Origin: Xiphias gladius
Taxonomy: Eukaryota; Chordata; Actinopteri; Istiophoriformes; Xiphiidae
Assembly (NCBI RefSeq): GCF_016859285.1
Contig: NC_053414.1
Location: 11,058,017 to 11,122,016, forward strand
Length of the DNA: 64,000 nt
Direction of reading: 5' to 3'
Positions 1 through 10,800 of this stretch are shown piece by piece. Below the pieces are notes generated by a model that saw nothing but the letters and a program-made list of their open reading frames with translations, was not told the origin of the DNA and ran no database searches. Numbering within the stretch: the stretch's first letter is position 1; every line of letters begins with the position of its first letter. Position numbers and translations under genes: made by a program.

Positions 1-224
1 ATGGAATAGGAACTTTTTTGTAAATATAGTACTCTAAAATGGTTTCAATCCCTTAGTTCATTGCTCAGTTTTTGAACTACTTATCAATTGTTTTAAAACC
101 CTAGAAATTAACCTTGTCCACCATTAACCATGCAAATAACACGAGTGCTTAAAATAACTGGTCCCCTCCTTTAACCATCACAGCAGTGTATAAAGTAGGG
201 TTGTTTTTTTGTTTTTTTGTTTTT

Positions 225-330
225 TGTTCAGTTATTTATCCAGGTAAAAGTGTCTCTGAGCTTAAAATCTTTTTTTCAAGAAAGACCTGGCAGATCTTCT
301 TCAGACTACAAAAACAGGCTAAAGAAACTG
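225..330 (+). repeat. Interspersed repeat fragment (TTATTTATCCAGGTAAAA type)
   Basis: TTATTTATCCAGGTAAAAGT followed by a CTGAGCTTAAAATC stretch and AAGAAAGACCTGGCA. The same layout occurs at about 25130-25260. Probably a DNA-transposon-derived fish repeat. Confidence 0.4.
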
Positions 331-359
331 TCACACACTTCAAAAAGCTATAAATAACA

Positions 360-480
360 TCCTGTTGGGTGAGGTTTGAGACTGTGACCATGTCAACACA
401 GCTTCCCCAATTTGAGTCTAGCCGGGGACCTTTGTAACATGTCATCTCTCCTCTCTTTCCCCTTATTACCTGTCACCCCT
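360..480 (+). mobile_element. Partial copy of the same SINE
   Basis: TTTGAGTCTAGCCGGGGACC and TTTGTAACATGTCATCTCTC match the B-box and 3' part of the SINE at 1325-1490, and the CT-rich tail is also present. The head is diverged. Confidence 0.5.
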
Positions 481-1324
481 CTATAGTACATGATTCATTT
501 CTTTTTCTTAATCATTAGAAACACATTTAGGCATTGCTGTCTTTATTTGAGAGTTGAAAGTGAAAACAAACAGAAAATGTGAGGCATTAGTGGGGTTATA
601 ACACACCACAGAGGACCCCAGCCTGAGTCAAGTGGTGGCTGCATGATACGCATTTTAGATTATTAGTTCCACAGGCAATGAGGATTACCACTGACAGCAT
701 GTATAACATGCAGACCTCTTGTGTAGCAGGAATGTTTGATTACACCAAAGTCTGTGATTATCTAATGATGATAACCTGTGTTGACAAAAAATATAGATTT
801 ATTTAGATTTGTAGATTTTCTGGGTTAGGATACAGTAATGCACATACATAAAATCTAGATAGCACACACATGCCTGCTGGTGGTGCTCATAATCTTGTTT
901 TAAAAATGCCACCAGATTTCTGTGCACCTTCTGCTCCTTCGCCAGTAAAAATCATCTCCATGGCAGACTGTAGTCAGTCCAACGTACACATAATAAATGA
1001 GTTTACTTTTTTTTCTAATCCAACTCTTAATCCATATCTAAAATGTAGCAAAGATAAAGTATAAAGTAGTAGTATTTTTACTTTTCAATTTTAAGATCTT
1101 CTTATTTATAAGAGTAAAAGCAATAGATAACAGAATAATAAACCCAGCAACACATGTTGAAAACAGAGAAAACAGCATACAGAGAACAGAAAGCATATTT
1201 TAGCCCATTTACTACTCATCAGTTATACTTTACATTATATTTTAGAAATTTTGAGGTATTTTATCTACTGTTCCATGCATCCATTGGTTACCATTTGTAT
1301 CCATGATATATAAACATCAGGGTT

Positions 1325-1490
1325 AGCAGGGTTGTCTGGTAACTTAATGGTTAAGGTGCATACCAAATAACCGTCACATCCACAGTTCAATTCCCAGCCG
1401 GGGGACCCTTGTTGCATGTCATACCCCTCTCTCTCTCTGCCCTTGTTTCCTGTCTTTCCCTTTACTGTCAACTACCAAATAATGGCATCC
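1325..1490 (+). mobile_element. tRNA-derived SINE copy
   Basis: TTAATGGTTAAGGTGCATAC (A-box-like), CAGTTCAATTCCCAGCCGGG (B-box-like) and GACCCTTGTTGCATGTCATA followed by a CT-rich tail. This is a widespread fish SINE layout. Confidence 0.65.
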
Positions 1491-2344
1491 CTTTTTTTTA
1501 AACATGCCAAAAAGGTCTGCATTATTTTTTCTTAAAGTGACATAATTACTTTGTGTGGTTTTTTATTTTCACACTGTATAGAAAGGAATGTAACAAGAGG
1601 AAAAAAAAATACATTTAAAAGTCAAACAATTGTACAGCCTACGTTTGAAACTGCAAAATTGTAACATTTACATGATTTACAGATAAAGAGCTAACTTGCA
1701 AACACATTTGTAGTCCTTAAACATACATGAGCCACATCTCAAAGCTGTAAAGGATTGAAAGTAAAGATTTTTATATATGTTTTCTCTACTGCAAGTGTAG
1801 ATTTCCATATTTCAAAATGCCAAGGCTTGTGCTCTTAAAGGACCTGAAAACCTATTTATCCCCTACATATGTATCAGCCTCTTACCATGACAGAGCGGGG
1901 CTCTGTTGGAAAAAGGCGACATTACATATTTCCTTGGACCAGTCAGGACTGAATAAAAAGAGTCAGAATCTGATGACAGTTGTTGGTTTGTTTGGTTACG
2001 TTGCCATGGAGAAGCAACAATGAATCTGATCAAACCACAACAACACAACACTGATGAAGCAGATTAACTGATTTTTTGAATAAAAAATAACATTGTTCTT
2101 ATTTGAACTTTGAGTGTACCTTACTTTATCACAAATATTTCACGTTACAAAGAAACATTAAAGATTTTAAGGTTCTTTAAAGCAAAAAGTCTGTAAAACA
2201 TGTCGTGGCCAAATATAAACTGGGCAGCTGCAGCTAAATGGTTGGTTGGCTAAATGTGGCTTTAGGTGTTTTTGATCCTAAGCCAGAGTACAGCACCAAA
2301 ATATAGCCCTCAGTCCACGCTACATCACTTAATCTCGTCTGCAG

Positions 2345-2427
2345 AAACATGCACATGTCCACACAGACTCACCAAAGTCTCTGCTGTGCATCAGAGTCAG
2401 AGTGTCAGCAGAGGAAGAGAGGCTCAG
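2345..2427 (+). CDS. marchf1: Candidate upstream marchf1 exon
   Basis: A strong donor (GGCTCAG|gtaagtg) lies at 2427/2428 and a possible acceptor (cgtctgcag) ends at 2344. The next certain exon (7751) begins in phase 0. The frame that ends in phase 0 here is open (ending SVSRGREAQ) and would read straight into [10 protein letters not shown]. That frame has no ATG in this exon, so initiation would be further upstream. It could instead be an untranslated exon of an alternative promoter. Acceptor positions at 2264 or 2304 are also possible. The sequence does not clearly match the mammalian exon. Confidence 0.4.
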
Positions 2428-3839
2428 GTAAGTGAAAGTAGAAGACTGCTGAACTGTAAATTGAGGCGTATACATGGCCCCGGTAGAACAGAACTGTCAC
2501 TTTCACTGTGGTCTTCAAGGGGTTCAGGCTGTGTGTAATTCTTCTTGCTAGTCATTCGTCTGGAAGTACTTTGTTGCATCTTAGACCTGTCAGGCTGTTA
2601 ATCAGGGATACGTTGGATGTTATATTACAGCCTCTTTGCTTATCGTGAGGACTGAAGATATAGATTTAGATAAATGAAAACCTAAAGAGGAACTGAGAAG
2701 AAGCCAGTGTTCCCCTATAGATATGCTGTTTTCTCTAAGAATCCAAGACCAAGTCTGTTATTAAAAATTTGCCCATACATACATTTATTGAAAAAGAATG
2801 AGATTTTTTATTTATATAGTCTCTATTTATTATGTGTGAGTCAAAGAATTGAGAAACCAGAACAGTTACAGTATAGATACAGATGCAGCTACTGTGCAGA
2901 TGCTACAGACCAGTGTACATAGAGGGAGAAGCATGTTGGATTTTTCACTGAAGGAGCAATTATAGTACTTGCATCTGTGGTATATTGTCAGTCTGCTGTG
3001 TATTAACCCTGTCCTCTTAATTCTGCTAAGATCTTCCTACAAAACATTGATTTTATTTTCTCTTCTTGTTCTTCTCTCAGTTTACCTAAGTTGTTACTGT
3101 CTATGTCAATGACAAATATTTGAAATAGATGTTGTCTTGTTGTCTATAGTTTAGCACATGTCTATTATTGATATAGGATATGCCTAGCTCAAAATACTTT
3201 ACTCTTTCACGCAATGTGCAAAATTGTTTCTCTGGGAAGAGGCCTATAAACACACAAACTATGACTTTATCAAGGAACGTCAACTACTGTTTTGTGATCT
3301 AATGTATTCGTAGTTGACCTGACTGACACTACCATTATACAGCACAATATTTACATGCACGCATGGCTGACAAGTGTATTGCAAAAATATGGATGAATTT
3401 TTCTGAACAGCTATCGGCAGAATCTGTTATTAGCGACATCTCCTCTAAAGAGGAAATTGGAGAGTCTTTAAATCTCTTACATCTTCATTTAACTTGGTGG
3501 TTGTGTTGTGCAATGACTCTTTAACAAGCGCAATTTTTATCTCTCTCCGAATTGGCTTCTTTGCTTGCTTCGGATAGGTGCCTCTCCTTTTTTACGTCTG
3601 ATGCAATTTGCATCGAAGCCACATCAAGCAAACGGCGTTGGCTTTGTCCCCCAGGGGTGGTATTAAGACTGAATAGCAAGTTCACCTGTTGTTGAAGTCA
3701 GCTCAAACACACCAGACTTAATGTAATACTCCAAAATCTGGTATTTTGTGCGAGTTGTCTTAGCAAGAGTTAGGTAAGAAGATTGATATCACTTTAATCT
3801 CTGCGTACAATGGACTGGTCCAAATGTGTTTAACCTAGT

Positions 3840-4085
3840 TTAGCACAAAGACCGGAAGCAGAGGCAAGCAGCTTGGCTTGCACGGTCAAAGGTGCCTTCA
3901 AGCAATAACTTCAGAATTTTCATATTAACACGTTGTTTGATAAGCCCTCATGTTTATGTATTGTTACACTTTCATAGCTCTGAAGTCTGAAGAAAATCCA
4001 GTGGATTCTCAGACGTATTGGTTATTAGCTTACTACAGCAGCTAACAAGGCTGCCTGTTTCACTTTCTTTCAGTCTTTGTGCTAA
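3840..4085. mobile_element. MITE with 13-bp perfect inverted ends
   Basis: TTAGCACAAAGAC (3840-3852) and GTCTTTGTGCTAA (4073-4085) are exact reverse complements. The interior (GGAAGCAGAGGCAAGCAGCT) resembles the middle of the hairpin element at 54.4 kb. Confidence 0.6.
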
Positions 4086-4844
4086 GAAATGCGTGTTTAA
4101 CCTGTTAGACCAGTCTCTTTACTGAATGCAGAGAGGTTGCTTTAAAAAGTCCAATGCGTGCTACATGTAGCTGTCGTGGGGTGTGCTCAGACTTGACAGT
4201 TATGGGCAAGATATTAGTTAATTCATTAAAATCCTTTTAATGATGAGCATATCTGTTCATTGTTTCTTTTTGGGGGTTTTATTTATGCAATGGTGTTCAG
4301 CTTGTGCTCAGGTTTCTGGACCTATGCCTGATGTGACTATGATAGAATTCAGTAATGAATATTTTATGTAAATTTAAGAAGTGGGGGCTGAGTTCAAATG
4401 CCATTGTACTTTCTAAACACCTTGCACTTGAACTTTGCAAGCCACTGTCTATGAACATGTATGAACAGAGCTTTATAGACAGCGTTTATGAAAAGCCAAC
4501 TTGACTGAAAATATTAAATATCTGAATAGGGAACAGAGGTACAGAGGTTCTGCATCTTCTCAGAAATGCAAATTTAACCTATTGCAAAATCTCCTGAACA
4601 TTCCTGTATACCTGGAGAACACACATGCATTATAATTTAAAGTCATTTATTTATTCATGATATTCTAATCATCTTATGAAAGTTTTCAGTAGTGGAATGA
4701 AAAGTGACATCTCACTTTTGATGAGCAACTCATCTGCTGTTATAATATATTAATGTGATGTATTGTTATCTGATATTTTGTATTGACTTACTGATTTGTC
4801 CTGTGATGTAAGACTATCAAAACCTCACACACACGCACCTGAGG

Positions 4845-5096
4845 TCACAGATACATGTGTCCATCCCATCTAACACCCAGAGGAGGTTGCAGCGTGTTGG
4901 CTTGGATTCCGCGCAGGACTACTGATTTAACCTGGCCATCAGCAAATCCCTTGATCAGCTTAGGTGATGCAGTCTTCCACTTGTCAGTGTCTCGCTTATT
5001 TATTTCACCCATTTGCACAGAGCGTACCCACAACCGCTCACTGTGTGTGGGCTGATACGTGCAAGCTCTGTTCTGCCTTTTACACAGATCAGCCAC
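4845..5096 (-). other. Unrecognised 83-codon open frame in marchf1 5' intron
   Basis: The frame starts MADLCKRQNRACTYQPTHSE and contains RLWVRSVQMGEINKRDTDKW and KTASPKLIKGFADGQVKSVV, ending in TGA. Composition is more protein-like than other frames nearby and GC content is locally higher. I do not recognise a family. Its first codons overlap the left arm of the transposon-end palindrome (5087). It may be a retrocopy fragment, a captured exon or chance. Confidence 0.25.
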
Positions 5097-5137
5097 AACA
5101 TTAAAACCAGTGACTGGTTTTAATGTTGTGGCTGATC
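5087..5137. repeat. Perfect 23-bp inverted repeat, back-to-back transposon ends
   Basis: Arms 5087-5109 and 5115-5137 (GATCAGCCACAACATTAAAA...) are exact reverse complements around a 5-nt centre GTGAC. The arm is the well-known terminal repeat of a fish DNA transposon. No interior is left between the two ends. Confidence 0.85.
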
Positions 5138-7314
5138 AGCGTATATGTCAAGTATAAAAAATATAAAGAAGCCATCAACATGAGAGATTCTAAATATCAA
5201 CTTTAAACTCATAGAGTTTAAGATACATAATAACTAGTAACTTTCATCCCATGAAAGTGTCCACCTTCATACTGTCACACCTATAGGTGTTATACTGTAC
5301 AGCATAAACCAAATACCAACATTTTAAAAACTGGAATGACAGACTTTTAACACATTAACTACATGTAAGCAGGCATGTACTGAAGACTATTTGTCTTCAT
5401 TTTAATTTGATTTTTTTAAGTAAAAGATTTTTTTTAACACTGCTGTTTTTCCAAATGGCCGAGCCTGTGGATTGCCATCCAGGCCATCGGAGCTGTGGAG
5501 TATTTTTATTATAAATACTACTAGAGTCAACAAATCCCATGAAAAGATTAAAACTAACAATGAACTGATCGTGCTAACATTTACTTTCTGTGTAGCCAAA
5601 GTCTGATATAAATTATTCTCTGTGCCATACACCTATCCAAAAACCTTTAAAATCACTTCAGTGAGCCACACTGTTGCACTGTGTGACATGTTTTTTCCCT
5701 ATGCTGAACATGGACGCTGTCTTTTATTTTTAATCAATCCCACATACACGCTGCTGTAAATACACATTAATTCACAGCTGGAAATAGGCCCAACTCTTGT
5801 TTGAGCAATGTTTGCTGAAAATCTAAAGTGTCCAGATGTTTTAGGAAAGTACTTAGCCTCTTTAAAAAATGAACGTACATATTTGTACTTCAGTAGGATC
5901 AAATGGGCTTGATGCTGAGTGCCACAGACAGAGAAGAAAGTCAGAAAGTATTGGGCTTTTCATTGGATTTGTTGACAGTAAGAAAAATAAAGAACATTGC
6001 TAGCATTATTGTCTAATTTTCCTTTAAATCCTCTTAGTATACTATTAAAACTTTTACTTTGACTTTATTTAATGCTTCAGCTCTTTTTCCACTGCCCACT
6101 CACTACAGCAGTTGAAAGGTTAGCTTGCTTGTCTCTGTGGAATGTCCAGTGTCGGACCATGGTGTGTGTGTGTGTGTATATGTGCTGGGGACTAATTTTC
6201 ACATATAGCACATATCTACAGTAAAGGCATCAGAGGCTGGAGGCATGTGTCCAGTGTTTGGGACAATATCTATGTAAAAATTATACACCTGGTTCCCAGC
6301 AATAACAACTGTGTGGCTGGGGATGAAAGGCAAGTGAAAGTAGTGATAGTGGTATTTGTAGCATAGGAAAAGTTGATTTGAGAAGGACAAGAAAAGTTGT
6401 TTTTTTAAATATGATTGCCGCATCAGTGTGATGATGTAGTTTCATTTGTAAGGTATTTACTTTGCTCAATTACCCCAAAGCAGACATTTCTGTTGAGTTA
6501 TTTTATCCATGAACAATTTCTCATTTGGTTTATCGGAAAATGTACTATGTTATGATTAAAATAGATATGGCAATATAGAATCAAATTTTTTTGATATAGG
6601 TTTCCTCAATATTGCCCACTTGTAAACTGACCTGGTTTAAGAGTGTGTTGGTATGTGAGAATAACTTGGAAAACATGATTCAAACACCCACGAAGATGCA
6701 TGTTTTCATGTTGGTTTAACTGTGTTAGTACTTGGTAACTCCCACACATTAACGTCTGCTGAAAACTGAAACTTGTATAAGATGCTGCAGGAAGTGAATG
6801 AGGCCAAAGATGTCTGATGGTCTACCACTTGAGTTCCTACAATTAGCGCCCTTGGAAGTTCTAGAAAAAGTGCTTTAAGTTGACTTTAAATAGAGACACA
6901 TTGCAGAGCAGCATCTTGTGCACTTAGCAGGACAACCAGGTAATAGGATTGGCTGGCTTTAGCTTGGGTCACAAGGAAATAACAAGGACACGTGACCACA
7001 CATGACTCCTAACACTGGATTTTAACCAGTCAACATAGGACCAGCCAACACTGAATACTATGGAACATGTTGTTGATGTTAAAAGCTGCTTAGTTTAACA
7101 TGTTTGTTTTTATTGCTGAGTTTAAGAATCAGCTTGTCCAATTATACATTTAGCTACTTTAACAACACAGAACTTATGAAATGTTCCAAGATTTCTCTCA
7201 TTTCACTTAGTTTGAAGAACTTACAATTAAAACTCTTTTTTGCAGAATTAACAGTGGCTTCTTAAAATTTCTAACGTGGAATTCTTGGGCAAAATGTAAC
7301 AGACAGCAGAATAG

Positions 7315-7600
7315 AGCTGAAACAATCAGTCAATTAAGTGTTTAGTTGATTAGCAGAAAAGTAATAGCCAAGAATGTTGATAATCGATGAATTGCGCAAA
7401 ATGACAAATATTCTCTGGTTCTAGCTTCTCAAATGTAAGGATTTTCTGCATTTCTGTGTTTCTTATTATTTCAAATTAAATATATTACAAAACAAGACAT
7501 GAAAAGATGTTACCTTTGGCTTCGAGAACCTTTGATGGGTATTTTAAACAATGTTTTTGACATTTTATGGACTAAACTATTCCATCAAATTGCAGAACGT
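7315..7600 (+). repeat. Interspersed repeat with ATCGATTAATCGA-type ends, copy 1
   Basis: AACAATCAGTCAATTAAGTG, then TGACAAATATTCTCTGGTTC and TAGCTTCTCAAATG. Related copies are at 38735-39017, 46105-46440, 54818-55185 and 57330-57605. This is a very common, old non-autonomous DNA element of fish. Confidence 0.55.
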
Positions 7601-7750
7601 GTTGCAGCACTACAGCAGATCACACTAAAATGTCCCAAAGAAATCACTTGGGATTAAACACCTCAGGCGTCATGGGTGCCACATGCCATTAAAGCATCAC
7701 ATACGTCTCCATGTTCTCTAATGATTTTCTGTCTCTCCTTTTCTCTGTAG

Positions 7751-7801
7751 GGAAGGAAGGCCCCTGGGCGCTCAGGGAGTCGATCCAGCAACATCTCCAA
7801 G
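7751..7801 (+). CDS. marchf1: marchf1 coding exon, PGRS...SSNISK segment
   Basis: A 51-nt exon (17 codons, phase 0 to 0) between ttctctgtag and AAG|gtaacc. It reads [17 protein letters not shown], nearly the same as the corresponding segment of mammalian MARCHF1. It encodes part of the cytoplasmic N-terminal arm before the RING-CH. Confidence 0.9.
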
Positions 7802-10800
7802 GTAACCACTGAATATCAGACAGCTTAAACAGCCAAATTCAAGGTCACAGTTCATAGTGTATGGTAGCATTATTTATCCAAGCAGAATCTAATGTGCAAG
7901 AATGTGCTAATGCTAGAAATGTTACTAACCAATCAATATAAGGTTGCTTTAAGTATACACTGTTGTGTAACTCATGAGACCTGAAATTATGCTTTAAGCT
8001 CCATTAATTCATATTTTTTCATTATAACTATGAATCAAACTACTTAGTGTAATATTAAAGGATAACTCAAAGTAACACACCTACAGAGAATCCTCGCCTG
8101 TTGCTCAACAGGTCCCTTGAACTTGAGTCTCACCGATCTCAGTCCAGCAGCAGTATACAGCTGTTGTCAGCAAAAAAAAAACCCCCGATAAATGTCAAAA
8201 AAACCCAACAAAAAGTTAACGATAAATCAGGACAAAGTGAGCAACTAGCTCATGAAAAAAAATCCAACGGACAGCTAACAACCCTGATGCTTTTCTAAGG
8301 AGCTGGTGGAGTCAGAGTCAGATTTAAAAGGAGAGAGACTATTTGACTTATATCTGTGAAGTGAGCAGAAATACAGCTAAAAATAAATGCTAGTATGTCT
8401 CTGTGGCTCCTGGAGATGTACATAAGCAATTGTTTGCTAACATGATAGCCACAACAACCCTTATGTAATCACAAAAATCTATTTGTGTAGCCTTAACATA
8501 ATACATGTTTAAATTGTATCATTAATTGCATTTATATTCTTACTTTGGTTTTGTTTTAATTTGAAACTGTGTAAAGATCTCAGTGATAACTGACTGGTAT
8601 TGAGCTCATTTGAGTTTGTTGGTTGTTGAAGGCCAGCAACTCCACAACTGGACTAGCTACAGCCTCGAGGACATCAATCACACTGTCTTCTCAAGACATA
8701 TGCAGGTAAGACAGCTGTCTCTTTAATCATTGTTCAGAAGGTACCTGGGCAGAAAGTAAAAGAACAAAAGGAAACCATGGTTCCTTTTCTGTTCGATGAC
8801 TATCTGCAAGTACCGGCACCTTTCTTAAAGCCAGGCACCACAGCAGCCACAGTTTTCTCCATGAAATTAACATGCACAGTATAGAGCTTCTTCTCCACGG
8901 AGTGGGAGATAGAATTAGTATGGTCCGCCGCACCCCGAGGGCATAACAAAATTAAAATGGATGCCGAAATCCAATGGGGCTCCTATAGTGCAATCAATGA
9001 GAGGAAGATGGCTGATTGCACAAATGGGATCCTTAAGCTTATTATATCAACTGTTGGCGTTGTCGTCACGCTGACAGACTCAGTCCTGTGGCTTCTAGGC
9101 TGGGAGGACACTGTGTCCGTTTGCAAAATGGACACGAGATGTGCGTGAGTGCTTGGACCTTCATTTGTCACTTACCCTGTTCAGTCTTTCAAAAGTCACC
9201 ATTTCCTATTCCTTTTCATTATCCTGATAATCAGATTAAACTGCCATTTTGTTTTCACCTCATTCCTCAGTTTGACATTATGTTCTTGTCAGCCGTTGTT
9301 AACTTAATGTTTTTCATGCAGAAGAAATATGCTGATTTAAGAGTTGTTATTTCTGTAAGTCAACTCACACCAACCGTACAGCTGCATCACTATCATGCAC
9401 AGTTTTTGCTTTTTTTTCCCCGACTGCCACATAAATATGACGTTTTGTGACGTTTTTAATACCTATAAAGCTCTACGGGGCTCGGTTATGTTTCCAAACG
9501 GGAAACACCTGTCAAACAGACCTATTTGAATCACAGCAACAAATCTAAGATGTGAACTTGATCCAGAAGTCTGGAACAGGGGCTTGATATTATCTTAAAC
9601 TCATGCAGTGCTGAAGTATACTGGCCAGTGGCAGCTAAAAAAAATGCCTACCTTAAGTGGTCAGCTATTTAGCAATGCAGATAGTTTTAGTTTTATTTGC
9701 CTTGGTTTGGAGATATTTCTACCCTCAATGTTTCTCAGGATAATTAAGAGATCTCACTATGAACATCTATAATTGGAACTACTGTCTTTTAAAGAAATTG
9801 CCCATATGGAAAGTGTCGGCAGTTAGGTCCGGATTTTCCAGTGTAACCACGACAGAAAGTCTGGAAAGAGATTTTTTTTGTTGAATTTTTTAAAGCGTAT
9901 TTTTTTAATCCTGTTAGCTCTGCAGACAAAATTCAGTTCGCCTCCACTTTATTGGTGTGAAGGCACAAATTTCAGACAAAAATATTTCAAAACCTGGACA
10001 AATAAAAGACTAAACAATCTACATAGCTAGATAGTAAGTAACTTTTTTTCTTTTGAAAAACAGACCCTTTAAGTGCGTACAATCCGGTTTCAGGCCATTT
10101 GTTTAGTTAATGTCCTCACATTCATGTCTTTTCCATCGTGTTTCACCTTATTTTTACACATCTGCATCTGTGTGTGACTGTGTGTGTGTGTGTATGTGTA
10201 TTCAGCTCCGGCCAGCTGACCCGTTTAGAGGAGGATGCATCTGAATCATACAAACACAACAAGCACACACACTCCCCTGCGATGACAGTCACCAGCACAA
10301 CTCTGGGCTCGTCAGCTCAGGCCCAGAAGAAGCAAGCGAAGCGTCGGCACCGCCGCAAGAGGAGCAGCTGCACCGCCTTCGACTGCATGGAAACCAGTGG
10401 CAAACAGGAGCAGGTGGACCGCAACGACCGCAGCCTCAGCTCTGACCGCAGTGAGAGGGGGGAAAAGAGGGAGCGGTCTTTCAAGAACCGAAGGGAGCTA
10501 CCACCTCGCTTCCGTTACTCAGGTGCCCCACAGTCTGACTCCTCGTCTGACCACGAGGCGTTGCGTGAGGCCCGCAGCTGGAGCAAAGAGAAAGCCCGAA
10601 GAGCGCGCCGCCGCAGCGGAAACAGCCGTGAGAGTGATCGGGTGAACATGGGTAAAGGAGGCGAAGACAAAGCAGATATCATGGAGCTGCAATCAGTGAG
10701 CTCAGACGAAGGGAAGGAGAACCAACCTCTGGTGGAGGACAGCGCAGGCCTTAAGAAGCGGCACAGCAGCAGGGGTTCAATGAAGAGAGACGGCCATGTT

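Larger units (their letters stand above)
1..2344. other. 5' flank or intron of marchf1, no gene seen
   Basis: AT-rich DNA with the repeat fragment at 225-330 and SINE copies at 360-480 and 1325-1490. Longest open frames are under 100 codons and unconvincing. Confidence 0.6.
2428..7750 (+). other. marchf1: Probable marchf1 5' intron
   Basis: Holds the MITE at 3840, the unrecognised open frame at 4845, the palindrome at 5087, a short TG run at 6163-6178 and an old repeat at 7315. No other exon seen. Confidence 0.55.

Noticed and set aside
1325..1490. Possible tRNA gene (A- and B-box-like motifs)
   Set aside because: No cloverleaf can be drawn; the following sequence matches a SINE body. The same holds for 30288-30588 and 33165-33505.
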